Source: Roseovarius pacificus
GTDB taxonomy: Bacteria; Pseudomonadota; Alphaproteobacteria; Rhodobacterales; Rhodobacteraceae
Length of the DNA stretch: 64,000 bases
Direction of reading: 5' to 3'
NCBI RefSeq assembly: GCF_900142665.1
Contig: NZ_FRBR01000006.1
Location: forward strand, 62,001 to 126,000
The position numbers and the translations under genes are program-made. The notes beneath the pieces were generated by a model. It saw only the letters and a list, made by a program, of their open reading frames with translations. It had not been told where the DNA came from and searched no databases. Positions 55,723 through 64,000 of the stretch are shown piece by piece. Position 1 is the stretch's first letter. The number at the start of each line of letters is the position of its first letter.

Positions 55723-55756
55723 AAAAAAGGGGCTGCCGTAGCAGCCCCTCTTGTTT
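55723..55756. terminator. bidirectional intrinsic terminator between mutT and infB
   Basis: GGGGCTGC-CGTA-GCAGCCCC (eight perfect pairs) is followed by TCTTGTTT on the plus strand and TTTTTTG on the minus strand. It ends parvulin-argJ-mutT and rimP-nusA-ylxR-infB, which converge here. Confidence 0.92.
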
Positions 55757-55771
55757 CATGCCGATCAGCGA

Positions 55772-58246
55772 TCAGTCCAGCTTGCGCTCGACTTCTTCAC
55801 GCTCGAAAATCTCGATCACATCGTTGGGACGAATGTCCTCGTAATTTTCAAAGGCCATACCGCATTCCTGACCCGATTGGACCTCGGCCACTTCGTCCTT
55901 GAAGCGCTTGAGCGTCTTCAACGTGCCTTCGTGGATCACGACATCGTCGCGCAGCAGGCGCACACCAGCCGAACGGCGCGCAACGCCTTCGGTAACCAGA
56001 CAGCCCGCCACTTTGCCGACGCCGGAAACCTTGAAGACTTCCTTGATCTGCGCATAGCCGATGAACTTTTCGCGTACTTCCGCACCCAAAAGACCCTCGG
56101 CCGCCGCTTTCACGTCGTCGACCAGATCGTAGATCACGCTGTAATAGCGAATCTCGACGCCCTTCTGGTTGGCACTGTTGCGGGCTGGCGCGTTCGCCCG
56201 GACGTTAAAGCCCAGAACAGGCGCGCCCGATGCTTCGGCAAGGCCGATATCGGATTCGGTGATGGCGCCAACGCCCGAGTGCAATACGCGCACCCGCACC
56301 TCTTCGTTGCCGATTTTTTCCATCGCCTGAATGATCGCTTCCGCGCTGCCCTGCACATCGGCCTTGATCAGAACCGGCAATTCCTTGACGTTTTCGTCTT
56401 CCTTGGCTTTGGCCAGCAACTGCTCCAGCGATGTACCGGCACCGGCTGCCGCGCGTTTTTCCTTGGCCGCCTGCTCACGATACTCGGCAATCTCGCGCGC
56501 CTGCGCCTCGGTTTCGACCACATTCAGAACGTCGCCCGCTTCGGGCGTACCGTTCAGGCCCAGAACCTCAACAGGAACCGATGGCCCGGCCTTTTTCACC
56601 CGGTCGCCCCGGTCGTTGATCAGCGCACGAACCTTACCCCACTGCTCACCGACGACAAAAATATCGCCCTGCGTCAGGGTCCCTTTCTGCACCAGAACCG
56701 TGGCGACAGGACCGCGGCCAACATCAAGCTGCGCTTCGATCACCGCACCTTCAGCGGCCCGATTCGGGTTCGCCGTCAGTTCGAGAATTTCCGACTGAAG
56801 CGCAATCGCCTCCAGAAGCTCATCAAGCCCCTGACCGGTTTGCGCGGATACTTCGACATCCTGCACATCACCCGACATCGCCTCGACGATCACCTCGTGC
56901 TGCAACAGGTCGGTACGCACCTTGTCGGGGTTCGCCTCGGGCTTGTCGCACTTGTTGATCGCCACGATGATCGGAACCTCGGCCGCCTTGGCGTGGTTGA
57001 TGGCTTCGACGGTCTGCGGCATCACCGCGTCATCCGCAGCCACCACCAGAACGACGATATCCGTCACCTGCGCACCACGAGCGCGCATGCTGGTGAATGC
57101 GGCGTGACCCGGCGTATCGAGGAAGGTCAGAACCTGACCGCCATCGGTCGTTACCTGATAGGCACCGATATGCTGTGTGATCCCGCCCGCTTCGCCGGAC
57201 ACCACTTTGGCGTTGCGGATCGCATCCAGAAGCGAGGTCTTGCCGTGGTCCACATGGCCCATCACGGTGATAACCGGCGGGCGTGCTTCCATATCTTCGG
57301 GTTTGTCTTCGACCTGATCGATCACGTCCTCGACATCGGAAGCGCTGACACGCACAACGCGGTGGCCGAATTCCTCGATGATCAGTTCGGCGGTATCGGC
57401 ATCGATCGTCTGGTTCTGCGTAACCATCATACCGTTGTTCATCAACGCCTTGATAACGTCGCCCACACGCTCGGCCATACGATTGGCAAGCTCGGAAACC
57501 ACAATGGCCTCCGGAAGCTGCACGTCACGCACAACCTTTTCACGCTCCTGATGACCACCCATGGCCTTCTGACGGGCGCGTTCCTGCTTGCGCTTCATGG
57601 CGGCCAAAGATTTCTGACGGCCACCTTCACCACCCGAAAGCGCCTGATTCAGCGTCAGCTTGCCCGCACGACGACCACCGTCGTCGCGGCCTTTGCCACG
57701 ACCACGGGTCGTCTGGTCGCGTTCCTTCTCGACCTTGCGGACGGGTTGCTGCTTGGCGGGGGCACGCGGCTCTTCGGGCGGCGGCGGCGGTGCTGCAGCG
57801 GCTTGCTCTGCCTCAAGGCGCTTGCGTTCTTCTTCCTCGGCCTTGGCGCGGGCGCGCTCTTCGGCCTCGCGCTGTTCGCGTTCCTTGGCCTCGGCCTCTT
57901 CCCGGCGGCGTTGCCGTTCTTCCTCGCGCTCTTTCTCCTCAGCCTCGCGGCGTGCAGCCTCTTCGGCTTCACGCGCCTGCGCGGCCTGAAGCGCTTTCAT
58001 CCGGCGCTCCATTTCCGAGTCCGAAATACCGGCCGGACGTTTCGAAGAACCGCCTGCGGACCCCTGCGCCTTGCCCCCGCCTGCCGCGCCCGGAGCTCCT
58101 GCACCCGGCTTTGGCTTGACGACGCGCTTGCGCTTGGTTTCCACCACGACGTTCTTGGTCCGGCCATGGCTGAAGCTCTGCTTCACGTTCCCCGAACGGG
58201 GACCGCCACGAACACCCAAAGTCTTTTTTCCGTCGTTGTCGCTCAT
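55772..58246 (-). CDS. infB: translation initiation factor IF-2
   Basis: IF-2 brings fMet-tRNA to the ribosome as a GTPase. The 824-residue protein begins [15 protein letters not shown] and has a long charged N-terminal region (coiled, rich in R, E and A, residues about 60-200). The G domain has [22 protein letters not shown] and NKCDKPEA. C-terminal domains bind the ribosome and initiator tRNA. The ATG at 58246 follows AAGGAAG, five bases after the ylxR stop. It is last in rimP-nusA-ylxR-infB. Confidence 0.98.
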   Translation of the reverse strand: MSDNDGKKTLGVRGGPRSGNVKQSFSHGRTKNVVVETKRKRVVKPKPGAGAPGAAGGGKAQGSAGGSSKRPAGISDSEMERRMKALQAAQAREAEEAARREAEEKEREEERQRRREEAEAKEREQREAEERARAKAEEEERKRLEAEQAAAAPPPPPEEPRAPAKQQPVRKVEKERDQTTRGRGKGRDDGGRRAGKLTLNQALSGGEGGRQKSLAAMKRKQERARQKAMGGHQEREKVVRDVQLPEAIVVSELANRMAERVGDVIKALMNNGMMVTQNQTIDADTAELIIEEFGHRVVRVSASDVEDVIDQVEDKPEDMEARPPVITVMGHVDHGKTSLLDAIRNAKVVSGEAGGITQHIGAYQVTTDGGQVLTFLDTPGHAAFTSMRARGAQVTDIVVLVVAADDAVMPQTVEAINHAKAAEVPIIVAINKCDKPEANPDKVRTDLLQHEVIVEAMSGDVQDVEVSAQTGQGLDELLEAIALQSEILELTANPNRAAEGAVIEAQLDVGRGPVATVLVQKGTLTQGDIFVVGEQWGKVRALINDRGDRVKKAGPSVPVEVLGLNGTPEAGDVLNVVETEAQAREIAEYREQAAKEKRAAAGAGTSLEQLLAKAKEDENVKELPVLIKADVQGSAEAIIQAMEKIGNEEVRVRVLHSGVGAITESDIGLAEASGAPVLGFNVRANAPARNSANQKGVEIRYYSVIYDLVDDVKAAAEGLLGAEVREKFIGYAQIKEVFKVSGVGKVAGCLVTEGVARRSAGVRLLRDDVVIHEGTLKTLKRFKDEVAEVQSGQECGMAFENYEDIRPNDVIEIFEREEVERKLD

Positions 58247-58251
58247 ATGGT

Positions 58252-58875
58252 TCAACTTCCTTTCCGGCAGGTCTGCCCGCCGTTCGAAACGCGCAGGCCC
58301 TTCAACCTTGCCGCTTCATCTACAACACGTTGGGACAAACCGCCAGCACCCAGTGCCGCATGCACTGTGGTTTGTCGCCCAAAGGCGCGCCCCAGCTCTG
58401 CGGCGGTCAGCCAGCCGATGAATGTCCCGCCCTGGGGCGTGCTTAACTTCGATTTTCCACGCTCCGATCCGTCACTGGCCTGAATCAGAACGGTGGCTTC
58501 TTCCCTGGACAGCCAATCCTTAACCTTTTCATAGCCCGTAACCGCGCCGCCGCCTTTTCGGGCAAGGCTGATCAGGTTCACGATCCGCGCCACCAACTGA
58601 TCCTCGACCAAAGACACGAAGTCATCGGGAACGACCACAGCCTGACGCGCTGCACGGGCAAACAGCCCCTTTTTCACCGCCTTTTCAAGCGCCGCCCTAT
58701 CGGACGACACCCAAATGCCACGGCCCGGCAACTTGCCTGCGATATCCGGCGCAATCTGCCCGTCGGGCGCAACGACGAAACGGATCAATCCATGACGCGG
58801 ATGCACCTCACCCGTGGCAATGCACTTGCGTTCGGGACCGTCCTGGCGATCCTTGGGTTGCCCACCGCGACCCAT
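58252..58875 (-). CDS. ylxR: YlxR-type RNA-binding protein with L7Ae-like C-terminal domain
   Basis: The 207-residue protein has an N-terminal DUF448/YlxR domain (residues about 10-80: [31 protein letters not shown]). The C-terminal half resembles the L7Ae/L30e fold ([21 protein letters not shown]). YlxR domains bind RNA; in some bacteria a relative affects RNase P. The gene's position between nusA (24-base gap) and infB (five-base gap) is the standard one. Confidence 0.9.
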   Translation of the reverse strand: MGRGGQPKDRQDGPERKCIATGEVHPRHGLIRFVVAPDGQIAPDIAGKLPGRGIWVSSDRAALEKAVKKGLFARAARQAVVVPDDFVSLVEDQLVARIVNLISLARKGGGAVTGYEKVKDWLSREEATVLIQASDGSERGKSKLSTPQGGTFIGWLTAAELGRAFGRQTTVHAALGAGGLSQRVVDEAARLKGLRVSNGGQTCRKGS

Positions 58876-58899
58876 CAGCAGCTTCCGAGGCCTGACGGA

Positions 58900-60516
58900 T
58901 CAGGCCTCGGCCTCCTGTTCTTCGCCCTCGGCTTCGTCGGCAGCTTCGGGCTCAAGTTCCGCAGGGTCCACCCATCCTAGCATGACTCGCGCGGTCATAA
59001 CCATGTTCTGGGCTTCGTCCAGCGACACGTCGAACGGTTCCAGAATCCCGTCATCCTTGACGCGCTCACCATCCACCGTGGTCCAGCCACCGGCCAATTC
59101 CCAATCGGCACAGGTGGCGAAATCTTCCAGGGTCTTCACCCCATCCTCGGCCAGCGCAACGATCATTTGGGGGGTCAGACCTTCGAATTCAATAAGGCTG
59201 TCCTCAGCCCCCAACGCGCGGGCTTTCTCCATTGCCTCCCGCGCCTGTGCTTCCAGAACGTCACGGGCACGCGCCTGCAATTCGTTGGCCGTGTCCTCGT
59301 CCACCCCGTCGATCACCAGCAATTCGTCCAGCTCGACATAGGCAACCTCTTCGAGATTGGTGAACCCTTCGGAAACCAGAAGCTGTGCAAAGAATTCGTC
59401 CAGATCCAGGTTGTCCATGAACAGTTTCGTGCGCTCCTCGAACTCTTTCTGGCGGCGTTCGGAATCCTCGGCCTCCGTCATGATGTCGATATCCAGATTG
59501 GTCAGCTGGCTGGCCAAGCGCACGTTCTGACCGCGACGACCGATAGCCAGAGAAAGCTGATCCTCGGGCACGACCACTTCGATCCGCTCAGCCTCTTCGT
59601 CCAGAACCACCTTGGAAACCTCGGCAGGCTGCAACGCATTCACAAGGAAGGTCGGCTGATCCTCGTTCCACGGAATAATGTCGATCTTTTCGCCCTGAAG
59701 CTCGTTCACGACCGCCTGAACACGGCTCCCGCGCATACCCACACAGGCGCCGACCGGATCAATCGACCCGTCATAGGAAATCACGGCGATCTTGGCCCGG
59801 CTGCCCGGATCGCGGGCGACGGCCTTGATCTCGATAATGCCGTCATAGATTTCCGGCACTTCCATCTTGAACAGCTCGGCCATGAACTCTGGCGCGGTGC
59901 GGCTCAGGAAAATCTGCGGGCCACGGGCCTCGCGGCGCACATCCTTGATATAGGCGCGCACACGATCGCCATTGCGATAGCTTTCGCGCCCGATCTTGTC
60001 GTTGCGGCGCAGGATCGCTTCACCCCGGCCGACATCGACGATGACGTTGCCGTATTCCTCGCGCTTGACCACACCGTTGATGATGGTGCCGGCACGATCC
60101 TTGAATTCTTCGTACTGGCGGTCACGTTCGGCTTCGCGAACCTTTTGCAGAATCACCTGCTTGGCCGACTGCGCGGCGATCCGGCCCATATCGACCGGCG
60201 GAATTTCCTCGATGAACTGGTCGCCCACTTTGGGATCGTCCAGATACTGCTTGGCCTGTTCGACGGTCATCTCGGCCTGGTAGTTTTCCAGTTCTTCATC
60301 CTCGACCACGGTGCGCACACGGGTAAAGGTCGCCTTGCCGGTTTTGCGGTCGATACTGACCCGAATATCCATCTCGGCGCCGTAACGGCTCTTGGCCGCC
60401 CGCGCGAGGCTTTCTTCCATCGCCTCGACCACCAGACCGGGGTCGATCATCTTTTCGCGGGCCACGGCCTCGGCGGTTTGCAACAGCTCAAGCTGGTTGG
60501 CAGAGGTAATTGCCAT
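58900..60516 (-). CDS. nusA: transcription termination/antitermination factor NusA
   Basis: NusA binds RNA polymerase and controls pausing, termination and antitermination. The 538-residue protein has the N-terminal polymerase-binding domain, an S1 domain (about residues 130-200, GTIINGVVKREEYGNVIVDVG), two KH domains (FKMEVPEIYDG, then the GACVGMRGSRVQAVVNELQGEKIDI region), and an acidic C-terminal pair of repeats ending QEAEA. GAGGAGG lies close to the ATG. It is two bases after rimP and is likely controlled by the rimP leader terminator. Confidence 0.97.
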   Translation of the reverse strand: MAITSANQLELLQTAEAVAREKMIDPGLVVEAMEESLARAAKSRYGAEMDIRVSIDRKTGKATFTRVRTVVEDEELENYQAEMTVEQAKQYLDDPKVGDQFIEEIPPVDMGRIAAQSAKQVILQKVREAERDRQYEEFKDRAGTIINGVVKREEYGNVIVDVGRGEAILRRNDKIGRESYRNGDRVRAYIKDVRREARGPQIFLSRTAPEFMAELFKMEVPEIYDGIIEIKAVARDPGSRAKIAVISYDGSIDPVGACVGMRGSRVQAVVNELQGEKIDIIPWNEDQPTFLVNALQPAEVSKVVLDEEAERIEVVVPEDQLSLAIGRRGQNVRLASQLTNLDIDIMTEAEDSERRQKEFEERTKLFMDNLDLDEFFAQLLVSEGFTNLEEVAYVELDELLVIDGVDEDTANELQARARDVLEAQAREAMEKARALGAEDSLIEFEGLTPQMIVALAEDGVKTLEDFATCADWELAGGWTTVDGERVKDDGILEPFDVSLDEAQNMVMTARVMLGWVDPAELEPEAADEAEGEEQEAEA

Positions 60517-60518
60517 TT

Positions 60519-61091
60519 TCAGTCCTCCTCAGACCCTTCGGTCTCGATCTCGTCAAAAGCATCTTCATTAAGCGAGCCTGAGGCCTTGCGGGCCTTCAGC
60601 ATTTCCTTGATCAACTCGTCGGTCAGCACCAGCTTGGCATCGGCCAGCCAATCGAATTTCAAACCCACGGTGCCTTCCTCGATATTGATCAGCACCTCGT
60701 CATCCTCGACCCCGGCCAGAACACCCTTGAAGCGTTTGCGCCCGTCGATCAGTTCGGACGTTTCCAGCTTGGCCTCGTAACCCTCGAATTCCTCGAAATC
60801 CTTGAGCCGCGTCAGCGGGCGGTCGATGCCGGGGCTGGACACCTCCAGCGTATAGGCGTCCAAGATCGGATCTTCGACATCCAGAACCGCGCTGACAGCA
60901 TTCGATATCTCGGCGCAATCGTCCACTTCGATCCCACCGTCCGGCTTCTCGGCCATGATCTGCAATGTCGACGTCTTGCCGCTCATCAAGCGCACACGCA
61001 CAAGTTCATACCCCATGTCCTCAATGACGGGGGTGATGATCTCGGCCAATCGGCGGTCAATCGCAGCTTTCGCAATCAGATCGTTGCTCAT
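60519..61091 (-). CDS. rimP: ribosome maturation factor RimP
   Basis: RimP helps assemble the 30S subunit. The 190-residue protein starts [21 protein letters not shown] at 61091; the frame is open further up but includes the terminator hairpin. The [21 protein letters not shown] and [14 protein letters not shown] blocks match the family. The start follows GTGAAAG, a weak ribosome site just past the hairpin. It is first in rimP-nusA-ylxR-infB. Confidence 0.96.
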   Translation of the reverse strand: MSNDLIAKAAIDRRLAEIITPVIEDMGYELVRVRLMSGKTSTLQIMAEKPDGGIEVDDCAEISNAVSAVLDVEDPILDAYTLEVSSPGIDRPLTRLKDFEEFEGYEAKLETSELIDGRKRFKGVLAGVEDDEVLINIEEGTVGLKFDWLADAKLVLTDELIKEMLKARKASGSLNEDAFDEIETEGSEED

Positions 61092-61106
61092 CGGTCTTTC
61101 ACGCAC

Positions 61107-61130
61107 AAAAAAACGGGCGCGCGGCCCGTT
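61107..61130 (-). terminator. attenuator-like terminator in the rimP leader
   Basis: On the minus strand AACGGGC-CGCGC-GCCCGTT (seven pairs) continues into a run of seven T residues. It ends 15 bases before the rimP ATG, in the leader downstream of the predicted promoter (61185-61213). Since NusA is made from the same operon, the hairpin is well placed for feedback. Confidence 0.75.
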
Positions 61131-61184
61131 ATAATTTCCCGGTGGAGCCATCCGGTGAAACCCGACGACGCCGCTGTTGAGGGG

Positions 61185-61213
61185 GATATACGCCTCTTAT
61201 CCCGAGTCTGCAA
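61185..61213 (-). promoter_or_regulatory. predicted sigma-70 promoter of rimP-nusA-ylxR-infB
   Basis: On the minus strand TTGCAG (61213-61208), 17 bases, then TATATC (61190-61185). The leader would be about 85 bases and includes the attenuator. The TACCGAY array 2 lies about 70 bases upstream of the -35. Confidence 0.45.
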
Positions 61214-61280
61214 GGGTAAGCGGAAAATTCATACGTTCGCCCGATTAATAATTCTGGCCAACCCACAAACCATGCATCGT

Positions 61281-61324
61281 CACCGACGCTTTACCGACAA
61301 AATACCGACGTGATACTGATACCG
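61281..61324 (+). repeat. four TACCGAY direct repeats phased by 11 bp (array 2)
   Basis: Copies start at 61281 (CACCGAC), 61292 and 61303 (TACCGAC), and 61314 (TACTGAT), followed by ACCGG. Spacing is exactly 11 bases throughout. Array 1 (46710-46755) has the same unit, number and CCGG ending. The array lies between the pip stop and the rimP promoter. Confidence 0.65.
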
Positions 61325-61346
61325 GCCTCGATGCAATCGGGCACCA

Positions 61347-62321
61347 TTAACGGGCCTGCGCCAACAGGTTCATCACCTTGACCAACTCCGCGCTGATTCC
61401 CGGCTCGGACAGGGCGTGCCCAGCCACAGGAATCATGCGCAAATCTGCCTTTGGCCACGCTTTGGCCAGTTTGTAGGCCGACACCGGCGGGCAGATCATG
61501 TCATAGCGCCCCTGCACGATAACGCCGGGAATATGAGATATTTTATCAATATGATCAATGATTTGCCCGTCATACTCCAGAAACCCGCCATTGATGAAAT
61601 AGTGGTTTTCCAGACGTGCAAAAGCCCGTGCATATTCCGCGGGGCTGTCCGCCCCGCTACCGCTGGAGTTCACCGTCGCCAACGCATTTTCCCACGCCGA
61701 CCACGCCCGCGCGTGATGGATTTCCTCAACGCGATCCCCGGAAAACAACCGGCGGTGATAGGCCCCGATCATATCGTGCCGCTCGTCTTCGGGTATAAGA
61801 TCTTGAAATCGCTTCCATGTTTCCGGCCAGAACATACCGGCTCCGCCACCATAGAACCAATCCAACTCGGCCTTGGTCATGGTAAACACACCACGCAAAA
61901 TCAGATGGCGCACCCGTGCCGGATGAGTCTGCGCATAAATCAGCGCCAATGTCGCGCCCCAGCTACCCCCGAAAACGATCCAGTCATCTATCGTTAACTC
62001 CTGACGAATACGCTCGATATCCGCCACGAGATGCCAGGTGGTGTTGGCCTCGATGCTGGCATGTGGGCGTGATCGCCCGCAACCGCGTTGATCGAACAGG
62101 ATGATCCGATAAATCTTCGGGTCGAAATATCGCCGCATGGCGGGGCTGCTGCCCCCGCCCGGACCGCCATGAAAGACAACCACGGGCAAGCCCTCGGGAT
62201 TGCCCGATTGCTCGACATAAATTTCGTGCCCATCCCCGACATTCATCATTTTTCGATCAAATGGCTCGACCGGACGATAGAGGTACTGGACTGCGCTCTT
62301 TTGGCCTGAGAATTTATCCAT
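61347..62321 (-). CDS. pip: proline iminopeptidase
   Basis: Pip removes N-terminal proline from peptides. The 324-residue alpha/beta hydrolase has HGGPGGG (residues 51-57), the nucleophile S120 in FGGSWGATLAL, and the late histidine in VAGHALSEPG. The ATG at 62321 (MDKFSGQKSAV) follows AGGACGGTC; the open frame upstream reads into the ubiG promoter. It is divergent from ubiG. Confidence 0.93.
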   Translation of the reverse strand: MDKFSGQKSAVQYLYRPVEPFDRKMMNVGDGHEIYVEQSGNPEGLPVVVFHGGPGGGSSPAMRRYFDPKIYRIILFDQRGCGRSRPHASIEANTTWHLVADIERIRQELTIDDWIVFGGSWGATLALIYAQTHPARVRHLILRGVFTMTKAELDWFYGGGAGMFWPETWKRFQDLIPEDERHDMIGAYHRRLFSGDRVEEIHHARAWSAWENALATVNSSGSGADSPAEYARAFARLENHYFINGGFLEYDGQIIDHIDKISHIPGVIVQGRYDMICPPVSAYKLAKAWPKADLRMIPVAGHALSEPGISAELVKVMNLLAQAR

Positions 62322-62371
62322 GACCGTCCTATATAAGAGGGTTGAACCCAAAAGAGCACATGGAGAGCAGA

Positions 62372-63118
62372 ATGCAAGCCGCTCAGACCACGATCGATCC
62401 AGCCGAGGTCGCCAAGTTCGAGGCAATGGCCGCCGAATGGTGGGACCCGAACGGCAAGTTCAAGCCCCTGCATATGCTTAACCCATGCCGATTGGACTAT
62501 ATCACGTCGCAGATCGCTGCGGAGTTTGATCGTGATCTAAACGCAGGCGCCCCGTTTTCAGGACTACGCATTCTGGATATCGGATGTGGCGGCGGCCTGC
62601 TGTCGGAACCCATGGCACGCCTCGGCGCAACCGTGGTCGGCGCCGACGCTGCCAAACGCAACATCCCCGTCGCGCAGGTTCACGCCGAACAGTCTGGCCT
62701 GACCATTGATTATCGAAATACAACAGCCGAAGCCATTGCGGCGGCGGGCGAACAGTTCGATATCGTGCTGAACATGGAGGTGGTCGAACATGTTGCCGAT
62801 CCGTTGGCGTACCTGACGGCCTGTCAAACGCTGCTGAAACCGAGCGGACTTCATATTTGTTCAACCATCAACCGTAATGCCAAAAGCTTTGCCATGGCCA
62901 TCGTCGGGGCCGAATACGTTATGCGCTGGCTTCCCAAGGGTACGCATGAGTGGAACAAGTTCATCACCCCGGACGAGCTGTTCGACCTGCTTGAAAAGGC
63001 CGGGCTGTCTCCGGTGGACCGCAAGGGATTTGTCTTCAACCCTGTCAGTTGGCAATGGTCACTATCGCCAAAAGACCTGAGCGTGAATTATGTGACCGCC
63101 AGCGTGAAACCGAAATAA
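62372..63118 (+). CDS. ubiG: ubiquinone O-methyltransferase UbiG
   Basis: UbiG performs both O-methylations in ubiquinone synthesis. The 248-residue SAM enzyme has [19 protein letters not shown] (SAM motif I) and the UbiG-type [16 protein letters not shown] and [19 protein letters not shown] six bases before the ATG at 62372 decides between it and the upstream ATG at 62360. It is divergent from pip and convergent with the MarR gene, with three bases between stops. Confidence 0.95.
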   Translation: MQAAQTTIDPAEVAKFEAMAAEWWDPNGKFKPLHMLNPCRLDYITSQIAAEFDRDLNAGAPFSGLRILDIGCGGGLLSEPMARLGATVVGADAAKRNIPVAQVHAEQSGLTIDYRNTTAEAIAAAGEQFDIVLNMEVVEHVADPLAYLTACQTLLKPSGLHICSTINRNAKSFAMAIVGAEYVMRWLPKGTHEWNKFITPDELFDLLEKAGLSPVDRKGFVFNPVSWQWSLSPKDLSVNYVTASVKPK

Positions 63119-63121
63119 GCG

Positions 63122-63565
63122 TCATTCGCTTTCCAGCTTTGCCCGCAATTCACGCAATACGGGCAGGGTGGCGCGCACGTTTTCATCGCCAAGTTCGCCC
63201 ACAAGCTCGGAAATCATGGGTGCAATCGCGGCAATCGCCGCATCCCGCGCCTGACGTCCGGCCGGGCTGATCGCCACCATCTTGCGCCGGGCATCGTCCC
63301 AATCCGGGCGAATATGCACATACCCGGCCCACTCCAGCTTGCTCAGCGTATTGGTCATCGCGCCGCGCGTAACATGAAAGCTTTTCGCCAGTTGCGCGGG
63401 GCTTCGCTCCCCTCCGGATCGGGCCAGATGATTGAGTACGGAAAAATGGCTGATTTCCATTCCCTTGGGCAACACGCGGCTCAGCCGGTTCCGAATCAAC
63501 TGATCATTGGTCAGAATTTCACTGAAAAGTGCGACGGCCAGTGAATTGCTGCTGTTCTCGTTCAT
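63122..63565 (-). CDS. MarR family transcriptional regulator
   Basis: The 147-residue protein has a winged-helix MarR fold (GMEISHFSVLNHLARSGGERSPAQLAKSFHVTRGAMTNTLSKLEWAGYV) with a DWDDARRK wing. It overlaps the nitrilase-family gene by four bases, so the enzyme may be under its own control. Ligand unknown. Confidence 0.9.
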   Translation of the reverse strand: MNENSSNSLAVALFSEILTNDQLIRNRLSRVLPKGMEISHFSVLNHLARSGGERSPAQLAKSFHVTRGAMTNTLSKLEWAGYVHIRPDWDDARRKMVAISPAGRQARDAAIAAIAPMISELVGELGDENVRATLPVLRELRAKLESE

Positions 63566-63999
63566 TCCGGGTTGCCATATTCGGGCGCCGCATGAAGCGA
63601 CGGGATGCGATGACGCGCTTTTGCCACCTCGGACATGTTCAAATCAACGTATATGATACCCGATTCGGCTCCGGCATCCGCCAAAACATCACCCCACGGG
63701 CCGACAGCCATTGAATGCCCATAGGTTTCACGTGGCTTACCACGGCTTGCACGATGCAGCCCGGTTTGCGCCGGGGCCAGCACGTAACTGCCCGTTTCAA
63801 TTGCCCGCGCGCGCAACAATACCTCCCAATGCGCCTGACCTGTGACTTTGGAAAATGCCGAGGGTACTGTCAGGATTTCGGCCCCCGCCTGCGCCAACTG
63901 TCGAAACAGGTACGGAAAGCGAACGTCGTAGCAGACCGTCATTCCTACCGAACCGAATTCAGGTCGCGCCAGAACGCTGCGAACTCCGGGGCGATATCC
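63562..63999 (-). CDS. carbon-nitrogen hydrolase (nitrilase superfamily), partial N-terminal truncation at window edge
   Basis: The frame is open to the window end, so the N-terminal half lies outside. The visible 145 residues start GYRPGVRSVLAR and contain MTVCYDVRFPYLFRQLA with the catalytic cysteine, then the SAFSKVTGQAHWEVLLRARAIE block. The region resembles NIT/omega-amidase or deaminated-glutathione amidase enzymes. The ATG at 63942 is internal, not the start. It overlaps the MarR gene by four bases downstream. Confidence 0.88.
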   Translation of the reverse strand, partial: GYRPGVRSVLARPEFGSVGMTVCYDVRFPYLFRQLAQAGAEILTVPSAFSKVTGQAHWEVLLRARAIETGSYVLAPAQTGLHRASRGKPRETYGHSMAVGPWGDVLADAGAESGIIYVDLNMSEVAKARHRIPSLHAAPEYGNPE

Positions 64000-64000
64000 G

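Noticed and set aside
55751-58483. A 910-codon plus-strand frame opposite infB
   Set aside because: It crosses the infB N-terminal coiled region and the ylxR end with no family match; shadow of GC-rich DNA.
59167-60780. A plus-strand frame opposite nusA and rimP
   Set aside because: Antisense shadow without start site or domain.
1-64000. CRISPR array, prophage, insertion sequence or integrated island
   Set aside because: No spaced repeats of CRISPR type, transposase, integrase or terminal repeats were seen; codon style is uniform across the window.

Overview
The window is a contiguous, gene-dense stretch of alphaproteobacterial chromosome. Gene content and protein style (split gltD/gltB, rnd-lptCAB, rimP-nusA-ylxR-infB, alphaproteobacterial long-form HPF, a DUF5928-type GT14 glycosyltransferase, UbiTUV, MtgA) and high-GC codon use point to the Rhodobacteraceae, most likely the marine Roseobacter group. 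I cannot fix the genus from sequence alone. About 58 protein genes and one tRNA are supported. There is no rRNA, CRISPR array, prophage or insertion sequence, and no gene-free stretch exceeds about 260 bases.

Layout. 1-1.7 kb (+): the end of a polyamine-type ABC permease and an overlapping FAD amine oxidase. 1.7-18.1 kb (all -): an EamA transporter, msrB-msrA, kbl-tdh (threonine catabolism), a HyuA-type hydantoinase/oxoprolinase, queG, a glutathione S-transferase, mtgA, an unassigned alpha/beta hydrolase, and gltD / Gfa-like gene / gltB. 18.3-23.5 kb: uppP (+) convergent with an NDUFA9-like SDR (-), tRNA-Leu(CAG), then ubiT-ubiU-ubiV (O2-independent ubiquinone hydroxylation) divergent from an NsrR-like Rrf2 regulator. 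23.6-28.6 kb: a TetR-controlled RND efflux operon. 28.9-32.7 kb: rnd-lptC-lptA-lptB, then hpf-ptsN. 32.7-42.6 kb: a surface-polysaccharide block with a two-domain sulfotransferase, a GT14 enzyme, two tandem paralogous GT2-like enzymes, galE, galU, kdsB, cysQ and a KpsM-like ABC permease. 42.6-50.2 kb: alkB, dnaK-dnaJ, radC, an OmpA-linked binding protein and an unknown secreted protein. 50.3-55.7 kb: secA divergent from a parvulin isomerase-argJ-mutT operon. 55.8-61.1 kb (-): rimP-nusA-ylxR-infB. 61.3-64 kb: pip divergent from ubiG, then a MarR regulator and a nitrilase-family enzyme running off the edge.

No large unknown system is evident. The most interesting signals are non-coding. They are: a 56-nt, nearly fully paired hairpin that ends exactly on the start codon of the unassigned hydrolase; a perfect intrinsic terminator inside the signal-peptide codons of the OmpA-linked protein; a terminator-like attenuator 15 nt before the rimP start; two unlinked intergenic arrays of four TACCGAY copies phased by 11 bp; and a shared palindrome (CGTAC-AAAAS-GTACG) near gltD/Gfa/gltB and in the cysQ/kpsM divergent promoter. 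The sulfotransferase next to polysaccharide genes and cysQ (PAP removal) suggests a sulfated surface glycan.
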